64,000 nucleotides of DNA, from contig JAFPEE010000089.1 in NCBI GenBank assembly GCA_017389705.1, positions 1 through 64,000 on the forward strand, written 5' to 3'. Shown here one piece after another: positions 49,941-58,994 of the stretch; positions within the stretch are counted from its first letter, which is position 1, and each line of letters opens with the position of its first letter. The translations under genes and the position numbers were made by a program. The DNA is from Prevotella sp. GTDB lineage: Bacteria > Bacteroidota > Bacteroidia > Bacteroidales > Bacteroidaceae. The notes under the pieces were generated by a model, which was not told where the DNA came from, searched no databases, and was given only the letters and a program-made list of their open reading frames with translations.

Positions 49941-51770
49941 TTACAGGCTTTGCATGTCGTTCAGGTTCTTGTAGTAGCCGTCCATGGCCAACAGCTCCTC
50001 GTGTGTGCCCCGCTCTACGATGCGTCCTTCGTGCAACACACAAATCTCGTCAGCATTCTTAATGGTAGAGAGTCGGTGGGCAATGGCCACGGTGGTACGT
50101 GTCTTCATCAGTCGCTCCAGGGCGTCCTGTACCAGTCGCTCACTCTCGGTGTCAAGGGCTGAGGTGGCCTCGTCGAGGATGAGGATAGGAGGATTCTTCA
50201 GGATGGCACGGGCTATGGAGACACGCTGGCGCTGACCACCGGAGAGGCGCCCTCCGCGGTCTCCGATGTTGGTGTCGAACTGCTGCTCTGACTGCATGAT
50301 GAAGTCGTAGGCATTGGCTATCCTGGCAGCTTCGGCAATCTGCTCGTCAGTGGCATTGTCTACGCCAAACGAGATGTTCGCCCGGAAGGAGTCGTTGAAG
50401 AGAATGGCCTCCTGGTTGACATTGCCTATGAGCTGGCGCAGGTCGTAGATGCCCAGGTCCTTGACATTGATGCCGTCGATGAGTACCTCACCCTCCTGTA
50501 CATCGTAGTAGCGCGGGATGAGGTCTACCAAGGTAGACTTGCCGGAACCCGACTGGCCCACGATGGCAATGGTCTTGCCCTTGGGAATAATGAGGTTGAT
50601 GTTGTGCAATATCCACTGCTCACCATAACGGAATGAGACATTACGGAATTCTATCTGGTGCTCGAAGCTCTTCAGCTGTTTGGGTTGGGCCACCTCCTTG
50701 ATGGTGTTCTCAGCCATGAGTATCTTATCAACACGCTCCATCGAGGCCAGTCCCTTGGGGATGTTATAGCCTGCCTTCGAGAAGTCCTTCAGCGGGTTGA
50801 TGATGGAGTAGAGCATCACCATATAGTAGATGAAGATGGGACCGGAGAGGGCCTGGTAGTTCAACACCAGCACACCACCGAACCACAGCACGATGACAAT
50901 CATTACCGTGCCCAGAAACTCCGACATGGGGTGGGCTGACGATTGGCGGATATTGACCTTCATGATGTCGTCGCGGTAGGCAGAGTTAATCTGGTCGAAG
51001 CGGCGGTTCATCTTGTCTTCCGCGCAGAAGGCTTTGATGATGCGCAGTCCGCCTAAGGTCTCCTCTACCTGACTCATGGTGTCGCTCCACAGCGATTGGG
51101 CCTTGATGCTCTGCGCCTTCAGCTTACGTCCAATATAGCCCATGAACCAGCCCATGATGGGTACGATGATGAGGGTGAAGAGTGTCAGCTGCCACGAGAT
51201 GAAGATAAGGGCAGCAAAGTAGCTGATGATGAGGATGGGGTTCTTGAACAGCATCTCCAGGCTGGACATGATGGAGTTCTCTATCTCCTGCACGTCGCCA
51301 CTCATACGGGCTATGATGTCGCCCTTGCGCTCTTCGGAGAAGAAACCCAGAGGGAGGGCGGTAATCTTTTGGTACAGTTGGTTGCGGATGTCGCGTACCA
51401 CACCTGTCCGTATAGGGATGATGGTTGCCGCAGAGAGGAAGTAGGCACCGGTCTTCAGGGCTGTCATCACACCCAGGAAGATGCCTATCAGCAAGAGGGT
51501 GGTGGTCTGCCCGTAGTTGGCTATCAGCCTATTCACATAATAGTTCATATTGTTCATGAGCACCTCCTGAATGTTGCTCCAGTCCCATGCCATATAGGCT
51601 GTGGCTGCTTCCGCATCGCTGGTTTGGAAGAGTATCTGCAGGATGGGGATGAGGGCAGCAAACGAGAAGATATTCAGCACTGCAGACAGGATGTTGAACA
51701 CCACCGACAACACCAGATACTTCTTATAGGGAGGCACGAAACGCCTCAGCACATTCAGAAACTCTTTCAT
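49941..51770 (-). CDS. MsbA-like ABC exporter, fused membrane and ATPase domains
   Basis: 609 residues. Six membrane helices in about 1-320 with the long cytoplasmic extensions of type IV exporters, then an ATPase with Walker A GQSGSGKST, Q-loop NVNQEAILFND, signature RLSGGQRQRVSIARAIL, Walker B ILILDEATSALD and switch His in IAHRLSTIK. Works as a homodimer. In this phylum MsbA-like proteins flip lipid A-core or lipid-linked glycans. Placed nine bases after miaB and two before an LtaS-like gene, it may supply substrate for these periplasmic phosphotransferases. Confidence 0.93.
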   Translation of the reverse strand: MKEFLNVLRRFVPPYKKYLVLSVVFNILSAVLNIFSFAALIPILQILFQTSDAEAATAYMAWDWSNIQEVLMNNMNYYVNRLIANYGQTTTLLLIGIFLGVMTALKTGAYFLSAATIIPIRTGVVRDIRNQLYQKITALPLGFFSEERKGDIIARMSGDVQEIENSIMSSLEMLFKNPILIISYFAALIFISWQLTLFTLIIVPIMGWFMGYIGRKLKAQSIKAQSLWSDTMSQVEETLGGLRIIKAFCAEDKMNRRFDQINSAYRDDIMKVNIRQSSAHPMSEFLGTVMIVIVLWFGGVLVLNYQALSGPIFIYYMVMLYSIINPLKDFSKAGYNIPKGLASMERVDKILMAENTIKEVAQPKQLKSFEHQIEFRNVSFRYGEQWILHNINLIIPKGKTIAIVGQSGSGKSTLVDLIPRYYDVQEGEVLIDGINVKDLGIYDLRQLIGNVNQEAILFNDSFRANISFGVDNATDEQIAEAARIANAYDFIMQSEQQFDTNIGDRGGRLSGGQRQRVSIARAILKNPPILILDEATSALDTESERLVQDALERLMKTRTTVAIAHRLSTIKNADEICVLHEGRIVERGTHEELLAMDGYYKNLNDMQSL

Positions 51771-51779
51771 TGGACTATT

Positions 51780-53123
51780 TCACGATTGGACAATTTCTCC
51801 TAATAGCGTGGCACTGGTAGAGCCTGTAATCTTGACACGGACGGTTTCACCGATATGGTGTGAGCCTTTGGGAATGACGACGGCCTTGTTCTGCTCGGTG
51901 CGTCCCATGAGCTGCTCACGACTGCGTTTCGAGAAGCCTTCTATGAGCACGTCAAACTCCCTGCCCTCGTCTTTCTTGTTCTGCTGGGCTGAAATCTCGG
52001 TCTGCAGGGCGATGAGCTCGTTAAGACGGCGTATCTTCTCTTCCTCAGGAACATCGTCAGGCAGATGCTTCGAGGCATAGGTGCCAGGGCGCTCCGAATA
52101 CTTGAACATGAAGGCAGAGTCGTAGCTTACCTCCCTCATCAGGTCGAGTGAGAGCTGGTGGTCTTCTTCCGTCTCAGAGTGATAGCCCACGAAGATGTCC
52201 GTCGACAAGCCACAATCAGGGATGATGCGGCGGATGGCCTCTACTCTGCCCATATACCACTCACGGGTATACTTGCGGTTCATCAGCTTCAAGATGCGGT
52301 CTGAGCCACTCTGGACAGGCAGGTGGATATGCTTGCAGACATTGGGCATCTCAGCAATGACCCGTAGCGTCTCGTCACTCATGTCCTTTGGGTGTGAGGT
52401 GGTAAAGCGGACACGCATTTTGGGAGCCTCTTCGGCCACTCGGCGCAGTAGCTGTGGGAATGATATTCCGTCTGTTCCTAAATAGGAATTGACATTCTGT
52501 CCGAGCAGTGTTACCTCCTTGAAACCACGGTCTCGCAGGTCGCGTACCTCTCTTAATATACTCTCCAGGTCGCGGCTGCGCTCACGGCCACGGGTATAGG
52601 GTACGATGCAGTAGTGACAGAAGTTGTTACAGCCTCGCATGATGCTTACGAAACCTCCAATCTTAGCGCCATGCAGACGCTGGGGAACCACATCGCGATA
52701 GGTCTCTGAAGTAGACAGCTCGATATTCATGGCCTTATGACCTGTCTCTGCCTGTGCTATAAGGTCGGGCAGCGAGAGGTAGGCATCAGGGCCTGCCACA
52801 AGGTCGGCATGGTGATTCTGCAGGAGGTCGTCTTTGACACGCTCTGCCATACAGCCAAGTACGCCTATGATGAGGCCGTTGGCAGTTGGCTTTTCGCTAT
52901 TGGCTTTTTCGCGTCTTTTGCGTTCTGCTGCCAGCGCATCCAGACGATGATAGATTTTCTGTTCGGCATTGTCTCTTACCGAACAGGTGTTCAGAAAAAC
53001 GGCATCGGCCTCGTCCAACGACTCGGTAGACTCATAGCCTGCCATCTGCATGACACTGGCCACAACCTCTGAGTCGGCTACGTTCATCTGACAGCCGTAA
53101 GTCTCGATATATAGTTTCTTCAT
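51780..53123 (-). CDS. miaB: tRNA-2-methylthio-N6-isopentenyladenosine synthase
   Basis: 447 residues from the ATG at 53123. A radical SAM methylthiotransferase acting on A37 of tRNAs that read UNN codons. Order: UPF0004 domain with Cys in YGCQMNVADSE, NTCSVRDNAEQK and LGCMAERV (auxiliary cluster), radical SAM CxxxCxxC in RGCNNFCHYCIVPYTRGRE, and a C-terminal TRAM domain. An insertion of about 12 residues (REKANSEKPTANG) before GLIIGVLGCM is encoded by the same repeat as found between genes at 21164 and 7884. First gene of the minus-strand run leading to the ABC and LtaS-like genes. Confidence 0.97.
   Translation of the reverse strand: MKKLYIETYGCQMNVADSEVVASVMQMAGYESTESLDEADAVFLNTCSVRDNAEQKIYHRLDALAAERKRREKANSEKPTANGLIIGVLGCMAERVKDDLLQNHHADLVAGPDAYLSLPDLIAQAETGHKAMNIELSTSETYRDVVPQRLHGAKIGGFVSIMRGCNNFCHYCIVPYTRGRERSRDLESILREVRDLRDRGFKEVTLLGQNVNSYLGTDGISFPQLLRRVAEEAPKMRVRFTTSHPKDMSDETLRVIAEMPNVCKHIHLPVQSGSDRILKLMNRKYTREWYMGRVEAIRRIIPDCGLSTDIFVGYHSETEEDHQLSLDLMREVSYDSAFMFKYSERPGTYASKHLPDDVPEEEKIRRLNELIALQTEISAQQNKKDEGREFDVLIEGFSKRSREQLMGRTEQNKAVVIPKGSHHIGETVRVKITGSTSATLLGEIVQS
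52878..52911. repeat. TTGGC repeat inside the miaB coding sequence
   Basis: GTTGGCAGTTGGCTTTTCGC-type units followed by TATTGGCTTTTTCGC, the same family as the intergenic repeats at 7884, 21164 and 62832. It keeps the reading frame. Confidence 0.7.
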
Positions 53124-53145
53124 CTTAAAAATTCTTATTTGCCGG

Positions 53146-53174
53146 CAAAGGTACGAAAAAAAATTGTACCTTTG
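53146..53174. promoter_or_regulatory. symmetric bidirectional promoter, miaB and DUF3737 genes
   Basis: CAAAGGTAC (53146-53154) and GTACCTTTG (53166-53174) are exact inverted copies separated by 11 A/T-rich bases. Each is a perfect TACCTTTG -7 box on its own strand, pointing away from the other. The leftward box is 22 bp from the miaB ATG, the rightward one 25 bp from the DUF3737 ATG. Confidence 0.85.
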
Positions 53175-53199
53175 CATCGCTTTAATGAATTATTAACGT

Positions 53200-54045
53200 A
53201 TGAAACTAATTAAGAACAAGGAGTATGGGGGCGAGCGTCCGCTCTTTGGAATAGAAGACACGCGCCTGGAAGGCATCACCATCAAAGATGGAGAGTCGGG
53301 TATCAAACAGTGTCGTCACATAGAGGTCAAAGACTGCCGTTTCTATGGCAGATACCCCTGGTGGCACGTTGATGAAGCGCTGATAGAGGACTGCTATTTT
53401 GCAGAAGGGTCGCGTTCTGCTATATGGTATACAGACAATCTGGTGATGCGTCGTTGCCGTATTGATGGTCCTAAGTTCTTCCGCGAAATGAAGAATGTGG
53501 AGCTGGAGGATGTCCAGATTTGCGATGCTGACGAGACTTTCTGGAAGGTAGACGGTCTAAAGCTGAAAGATGTCTGCCTGCATGGGGGTACCTATCCTTT
53601 CATGTTCTCGCAGAATATCTATGTAGACGGTCTGAAGAGTGATGCCAAGTACGTGTTCCAATACTGTAAGAATGTAGAGGTGCACCATGCCGACATCCTG
53701 ACCAAGGACTCTTTCTGGGAGTGCGAGAATGTGACCGTCTACGACTCGACGCTGGATGGCGAGTACCTGGCGTGGCACTCAAAGAATGTGCGACTGGTGA
53801 ATTGCCATCTGGCTGGTGAGCAGTTGCTGTGTTATACGGAGAATCTTGTGCTGGAGAACTGCACCATCGACAAGGCCTGTGACCGTATGTTTGAATATTC
53901 TACTGTTGAGGCTGACATTCGTGGACATATTGAGAATATCAAGAATCCTACCTCAGGACATATTGTGGCAGACTCAATAGGTTCGGTCACCATTGACGAA
54001 TATGTACGTCAGCCGAACAACTGTGTGATAGAAGTGAGGAAGTGA
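53200..54045 (+). CDS. DUF3737 family protein, beta-helix-like
   Basis: 281 residues, the usual length. Repeating short strands each followed by a turn (IKQCRHIEVKDCRFYG, DEALIEDCYFAEGSR, NLVMRRCRIDGPKFFRE, NVELEDVQICDADETF) make a right-handed parallel beta-helix likely. No signal peptide, so cytoplasmic. The biochemical role of DUF3737 is unknown. It is the first gene of a run with a MalY/PatB lyase (22 bp later) and an OPT transporter (7 bp later). Confidence 0.93.
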   Translation: MKLIKNKEYGGERPLFGIEDTRLEGITIKDGESGIKQCRHIEVKDCRFYGRYPWWHVDEALIEDCYFAEGSRSAIWYTDNLVMRRCRIDGPKFFREMKNVELEDVQICDADETFWKVDGLKLKDVCLHGGTYPFMFSQNIYVDGLKSDAKYVFQYCKNVEVHHADILTKDSFWECENVTVYDSTLDGEYLAWHSKNVRLVNCHLAGEQLLCYTENLVLENCTIDKACDRMFEYSTVEADIRGHIENIKNPTSGHIVADSIGSVTIDEYVRQPNNCVIEVRK

Positions 54046-54067
54046 TAAACGGTGAAAAGTGTGAAGT

Positions 54068-55255
54068 ATGGCATACAACTTTGACGAAATCGTAGAGAGA
54101 CGTGGTACAGGGTGCGTGAAATGGGATGCAGAAGCCCCCCGCCAAACGGGGGACTGGCCTCTGACAGAGGGCAAAGGATTAATTCCCCTCTGGGTGGCTG
54201 ATATGGACTTTGCCGTGGCTCCTGCTATTCAGGAGGCCATCAAGAAGCGTGCCCAACACCCTGTGTTTGGCTATACCTATGTGCAGGAAGACTACTATGC
54301 TGCTGTCATCTCGTGGTTCCAGCGTCGTCACCAATGGAAGATCAAGCGTGAGTGGATGCTTTACACCATCGGTGTTGTACCTGCCATGTCTGTAGCCATC
54401 AAGGCCTTGACCATGCCAGGGGAACGGGTGCTGATACTCTCGCCCGACTACAACTGTTTCTTCAGCAGTATTAAGAATAATGGCTGCGAGGTGGCAGAAA
54501 GTGTATTGCAATATACCAACGTGAAGCGTTTCGAAATAGACTGGCAGGACTTTGAGGCGCAGTGTGCCGACGAGAAGACTACTGTCTTCCTGCTCTGCAA
54601 TCCTCACAATCCGACAGGTCGTGTATGGAGCCGAGAGGAGCTCTTGCACATGAGTGACATCTGTAAGAAGCACCAGGTACGGATAGTCAGCGACGAGATA
54701 CACTGTGAGCTGGTCATGCCTGGCAACACCTTCGTGCCGATGGGTACTGTCGACGCTGATGCCGTCATCCTGAACTCACCGTCAAAGTCGTTCAATATAG
54801 CAGGTCTGATGATGGCTAATATCATTTGCGAGGACGCTGCGACGCGTCGTCGTCTGGACCGTGCCATCAATATCAATGAGGTATGCGACGTCAATCCCTT
54901 TGCTCCAGAGGCTGTGAAGGCAGCCTATAATGACAGTGAGGAGTGGATAGACGCCCTCAACCTTTACCTATGGGACAACTACAGGGCGCTTTGCGACTTC
55001 TGTGGTCAGCATCTGCCCTTATGGAAGGTCATGCCGATGGAGGGCACTTACCTTGCCTGGATAGATGTGTCATCATGTAGCAATAACGTTTCCGCATACT
55101 GTGACCTCTTGCTCCAGGAGGCAAAGGTGTGGCTCAACCCAGGAACCATGTATGGTCCAAAGAGTGGGGAAGGCTATCTGCGCATCAACCTGGCCTGCCC
55201 ACGAAGCGTCCTTATGGAGGCCTTACAGCGAATAGAAAAAGTATTTAGAAAATAA
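54068..55255 (+). CDS. MalY/PatB family C-S lyase, aminotransferase fold
   Basis: 395 residues, PLP-dependent fold type I. PLP lysine in LNSPSKSFNIAG near residue 240, LLCNPHNPTGRVWSREEL near 178, VSDEIHCELV near 209, and the C-terminal RINLACPR arginine that binds the carboxylate. The N-terminal GTGCVKWD and LWVADMDFAVAP are hallmarks of the PatB branch, which cleaves cystathionine or cysteine-containing compounds to thiol, pyruvate and ammonia. Followed directly by a peptide transporter, which suggests use of imported sulfur-containing peptides. Confidence 0.94.
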   Translation: MAYNFDEIVERRGTGCVKWDAEAPRQTGDWPLTEGKGLIPLWVADMDFAVAPAIQEAIKKRAQHPVFGYTYVQEDYYAAVISWFQRRHQWKIKREWMLYTIGVVPAMSVAIKALTMPGERVLILSPDYNCFFSSIKNNGCEVAESVLQYTNVKRFEIDWQDFEAQCADEKTTVFLLCNPHNPTGRVWSREELLHMSDICKKHQVRIVSDEIHCELVMPGNTFVPMGTVDADAVILNSPSKSFNIAGLMMANIICEDAATRRRLDRAININEVCDVNPFAPEAVKAAYNDSEEWIDALNLYLWDNYRALCDFCGQHLPLWKVMPMEGTYLAWIDVSSCSNNVSAYCDLLLQEAKVWLNPGTMYGPKSGEGYLRINLACPRSVLMEALQRIEKVFRK

Positions 55256-55262
55256 GAAGCAT

Positions 55263-57149
55263 ATGAAACAGAAGAATGAAGTGAATGCATGGTCTGTCAC
55301 ATGGGGTGTACTCATGGCCGTGCTCTTTTCGGCTGCTGCAGCCTATCTTGGATTGAAAGTAGGACAGGTGTTCGAGGCAGCCATTCCGATTGCCATTATT
55401 GCCGTTGGTGTGTCGGCAGCGGCCAAGCGTAGCAATGCGCTTCGTGAGAATGTCATCATTCAGAGCATAGGTGCTTGCTCGGGTGCAGTAGTAGCAGGTG
55501 CTATCTTTACGCTGCCTGCCATCTATATCCTGCAGGCCAAATACCCTGAGATGTCTGCCGACTTCCTGAAGATATTCATCGCCTCGTTGCTGGGTGGTGT
55601 GTTAGGTATCCTGTTCCTCATACCCTTCCGGCGCTATTTCGTAGAGGCACCACAGGAGCAGTTCCCCTTCCCTGAGGCAACTGCCACCACGCAGGTGCTG
55701 AAGAGTGGCGATGAGGGTAGCAGCCAGGCAAAGCCTCTGCTCTTCGCAGGACTGATAGGTGGACTCTACGACTTCATTGTGGCTACCTTCGGTTGGTGGA
55801 ACGAGAATGTGACCTCGCGTATGCTACCCTTTGGCGACGATCTGGCAGAGAAGGCTAAGCTGGTGTTCAAGAACAATACGGGTGCTGCGGTGCTGGGCCT
55901 TGGCTATATCATAGGCTTCCGTTATGCACTCATCATCACGCTGGGCTCATTGTTTGTGTGGTGGCTCGTCGTGCCGGGTATGGCTCTGCTGTTTCCTGAC
56001 ACCGTGCTCAACCAGTGGAACCCCGCCATTACCACTGCTGTGGGTGACATGTCGCCAGAGACCATCTTCGTGTCTTATGGAAAGAGCATCGGTATTGGCG
56101 CTATTGCCATGGCAGGTATTATTGGCATTATCAAGTCGTGGGGCGTCATCAAGAGCGCTGTCGGTCTGGCTACCAAGGCTGGCGATAGTGCTGCCAACGG
56201 TCAAGAGGCAAGAGCCGAAAGCCAGGATTTGCCCTTCAAGTTTATTGCCATTGCAGCAGTCATCACCCTGTTGGTGACCTTCCTCTTCTTTTGGTTTGGA
56301 GTGATGGATGGTAATCTGCTGTTTGCCCTTGTCGCCATTGTGCTGACGGCCATTATCGCCTTCCTCTTTACCACTGTAGCAGCGAATGCGATAGCTATCG
56401 TAGGCTCCAACCCTGTATCGGGTATGACGCTGATGACGCTCATCCTTGCTTCTGTCGTAATGGTAGCAGTAGGACTGAAAGGTACGGGTGGCATGGTGGC
56501 TGCTCTTATCATGGGTGGCGTAGTGTGTACGGCACTTTCAATGGCAGGCTCGTTTATTACCGACCTGAAGATAGGTTCCTGGTGTGGCACGATGCCGAAG
56601 AAGCAGGAGACGTGGAAGTTCCTGGGTACGCTGGTCAGCGCAGCGACAGTAGGTGGCGTCATGATGTTGCTTAACGAGACCTACGGCTTTGCCTCAGGCA
56701 CCTTGGCAGCGCCTCAGGCCAATGCCATGGCTGCTGTCATCGACCCGCTGATGAATGGTGTAGGAGCCCCCTGGCCGCTCTATGCCCTCGGTGCTGTCAT
56801 TGCCATCATCCTCACTCTTTGCAAAGTGCCAGCACTCGCCTTTGCACTGGGTATGTTTATCCCCATGGAGCTGAATGTGCCATTGGTGATAGGAGGTGCT
56901 ATCAGCTGGTATGTCACTACTCGCTCAAAGGATGAAGAGGTCAACAAGCAACGTGGCGAGAAGGGCAACCTTATAGCCTCAGGCTTTATTGCCGGTGGTG
57001 CTTTGATGGGTGTGCTCAGCGCCTTACTGCGCTTTGGCGGCATCTCGTTCGACTATGCACAATGGTGGGCTAATCCCCTCTCTGAGCTGTGCTCACTCGC
57101 AGCTTATATCCTGCTGATTATCTACTTTATCAAAGCCACGAAGAAATGA
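55263..57149 (+). CDS. OPT family oligopeptide transporter
   Basis: 628 residues with about 14-16 membrane helices. OPT features: AAAAYLGLKVGQVFEAAIPIA in helix 1, SIGACSGAVVAGAIFTLPA, FPFPEATATTQVLKSGDEG, and a conserved late AIVGSNPVSGMTLMTL. Proton-driven peptide or peptide-metal uptake through the inner membrane is the known role of the family. Seven bases after the C-S lyase. Converges with the NigD-like gene with a four-base gap and no clear terminator. Confidence 0.94.
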   Translation: MKQKNEVNAWSVTWGVLMAVLFSAAAAYLGLKVGQVFEAAIPIAIIAVGVSAAAKRSNALRENVIIQSIGACSGAVVAGAIFTLPAIYILQAKYPEMSADFLKIFIASLLGGVLGILFLIPFRRYFVEAPQEQFPFPEATATTQVLKSGDEGSSQAKPLLFAGLIGGLYDFIVATFGWWNENVTSRMLPFGDDLAEKAKLVFKNNTGAAVLGLGYIIGFRYALIITLGSLFVWWLVVPGMALLFPDTVLNQWNPAITTAVGDMSPETIFVSYGKSIGIGAIAMAGIIGIIKSWGVIKSAVGLATKAGDSAANGQEARAESQDLPFKFIAIAAVITLLVTFLFFWFGVMDGNLLFALVAIVLTAIIAFLFTTVAANAIAIVGSNPVSGMTLMTLILASVVMVAVGLKGTGGMVAALIMGGVVCTALSMAGSFITDLKIGSWCGTMPKKQETWKFLGTLVSAATVGGVMMLLNETYGFASGTLAAPQANAMAAVIDPLMNGVGAPWPLYALGAVIAIILTLCKVPALAFALGMFIPMELNVPLVIGGAISWYVTTRSKDEEVNKQRGEKGNLIASGFIAGGALMGVLSALLRFGGISFDYAQWWANPLSELCSLAAYILLIIYFIKATKK

Positions 57150-57153
57150 GGGC

Positions 57154-57804
57154 TTAGGGAATAAAGGTCTTCTTAACAGTGCCTTCGTAGGTTTCTAACT
57201 GGAAGTGGATGGTGTCGGGCAATGCTTTCGGGAGCAGGATGCTGACATAGCGACGGTTGGTATAGTACTGTGGAATGCCGTTCTGACTGTGCAGCAGCCG
57301 GTAGTAGGCTGTCTTTGTATTGTCAGCATTGACTATGACGGTATCTTGTGCCAGTCCTATGTTATGGGGCAATTCCTCGTCGTCAATGCGTCCTGTCTTC
57401 ATCAGCAGTCCTATGTTCAGATACTTACCGTTTTTAGCCAGCCAGGCACTCTCGAAACCGAGTGGGTCCTGTGGCTGCTCCTTAAAGCGCCAATGCTCTA
57501 TAGGTGTCAGGGTGACCACTGTCCCTACGGCCAACGGTTCAGCTTGATGGTCTGCCACCTTATTATAATATATAATAGAACGATAGGTGGTGTCTGCTGT
57601 CGCTATCCACTTGGCAGTGAGAGGGGTGGTAAGCTGGTAGCTGTCGCCCTCGTCAGTCTGGAAACTCACTCCCTGCTTCTGCCCGTTGACAATGAGGTCG
57701 GCAAAGTCGCCCTGCATCAGCGAATACTGACCCTCGCCCTTGTCATAGCTGTCGGTCTGGCAGGCAACCAATAAAAGGATGGCGGCATAAATTAGTTTCT
57801 TCAT
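57154..57804 (-). CDS. NigD-like lipoprotein
   Basis: 216 residues, lipidated Cys15 (LLLVACQTDS). An N-terminal OB-like beta domain (about 25-95, VSFQTDEGDSYQLTTPL, AVGTVVTLTPIEHW) precedes a C-terminal beta domain (about 125-216, YLNIGLLMKTG, TAYYRLLHSQNG, RRYVSILLPK) as in the NigD-like family of Bacteroidales. Function unknown; the name comes from a nitroimidazole-resistance locus and does not imply that role here. Its ATG overlaps the stop of the acyltransferase gene. Confidence 0.87.
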   Translation of the reverse strand: MKKLIYAAILLLVACQTDSYDKGEGQYSLMQGDFADLIVNGQKQGVSFQTDEGDSYQLTTPLTAKWIATADTTYRSIIYYNKVADHQAEPLAVGTVVTLTPIEHWRFKEQPQDPLGFESAWLAKNGKYLNIGLLMKTGRIDDEELPHNIGLAQDTVIVNADNTKTAYYRLLHSQNGIPQYYTNRRYVSILLPKALPDTIHFQLETYEGTVKKTFIP

Positions 57805-58970
57805 AGCGTAGCCTGATAATTGCGGACGGGGTTGGCATACATGGTCAGCATGCGTTCGCGGAGGAAAGCCTCGTCCTTGTTAGGAATAATGATTTTGGCC
57901 AGCTGGCTGGCAAGATACTGCTCAAAGCGTTGCACGTCGGCCTCGGTATAGTGGGCAGAGGTTTTCGGATCTAAAGAACCTTCCAGCATATCGAGAGCGA
58001 TATAGTTACAGGGATAGAGACGGTAGTGATGATGTATCTCTTTGTCAATGTGCTGGCTGAGCTGTGCGAAATACTCATTGCGGGGCAGGCCGCGCAGTTC
58101 GTCGAGCCATGTATTCACGGACTTGGCGCAATGATAGTGTACGCGTCCCTTGTAGCCGAAGATGCCAGTCTTCATGTTGTCCAGGTCGTCCTGCTTGCTT
58201 TTCTTGAAAGCTGGGTTGTCACGCTTCTGCTGGAACTCCTGTGCCTTCAGGTAGTCGCAGGGGTCGTACTCGTAACTGATAGTCAGCGGCACGATATTCA
58301 GCTCACTCACGTCACCACCCATGGCCAGCATCTTCAATACGGCATCCTGAGTATGATCGCTGGAGTCCTTGGCACGTCCTTCGCGCTGGGCTATCCAGAT
58401 GTTCTCGTGTTTCTGGGTTACTGCATAGTGGATATAGCTGCTCATGAGCTGTGAGGAACGCATCATCTCGTGTGCCGTGAGTCCGCGACGGACAGTAAAC
58501 GCCTTGTTCATGCGTACAAGACGCTTAATCCAGGGATAGATAAGCAAATTGTCGCCAATGCCTATCTCTACCGTTGTAGGATAGTCGTGCTTGTTAAGCA
58601 TGACGTCAAGGAAAGCGGAGTCAAGCACTATGTCACGATGGTTGCTGAGGAAGGTGTAGCGCTGCTCGTGATGAGTGTCATTTCCTTCTTTAAGCTCAGA
58701 ATCGTCGAAGGTGCACCCGTCGGTATGCTTGCGGATGACATACTTGACTACGGGCTTCATGAAGCGCAGTTGGAAGTCAAGAGGTGTCTTGACACCCGTA
58801 AAGGCCAGCCGCAACAAACCGTTACGCAGCCTTTTGGGCAACCAGGGAACAAAGCCTTTCAACAGCGCAGAGAACTGCCTGTCGTTCAGTAGCTCCTCGA
58901 AGGCTTGTTTCATCTCCGACGGTTCGTAGGGCCGTATCTCGTCAAACTCTTTAGGCGCAGGATTACTCAT
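57801..58970 (-). CDS. phospholipid/glycerol acyltransferase family protein
   Basis: 389 residues from the ATG at 58970 (a GTG at 58988 is possible). A PlsC-like domain covers about 80-300: FLSNHRDIVLDSAFLDVML resembles the H-x4-D catalytic motif but with five residues between His and Asp, then DNLLIYPWIKRLVRMNKAFTV and IWIAQREGRAKD (the FPEG-like third motif as QREG). It lacks membrane helices. Probably acylates a lysophospholipid or glycerol phosphate. Located between ddl and a NigD-like gene in a minus-strand run, with tight spacing on both sides. Confidence 0.86.
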   Translation of the reverse strand: MSNPAPKEFDEIRPYEPSEMKQAFEELLNDRQFSALLKGFVPWLPKRLRNGLLRLAFTGVKTPLDFQLRFMKPVVKYVIRKHTDGCTFDDSELKEGNDTHHEQRYTFLSNHRDIVLDSAFLDVMLNKHDYPTTVEIGIGDNLLIYPWIKRLVRMNKAFTVRRGLTAHEMMRSSQLMSSYIHYAVTQKHENIWIAQREGRAKDSSDHTQDAVLKMLAMGGDVSELNIVPLTISYEYDPCDYLKAQEFQQKRDNPAFKKSKQDDLDNMKTGIFGYKGRVHYHCAKSVNTWLDELRGLPRNEYFAQLSQHIDKEIHHHYRLYPCNYIALDMLEGSLDPKTSAHYTEADVQRFEQYLASQLAKIIIPNKDEAFLRERMLTMYANPVRNYQATL

Positions 58971-58994
58971 GGCAACAGAATTATTCACTCTTAA

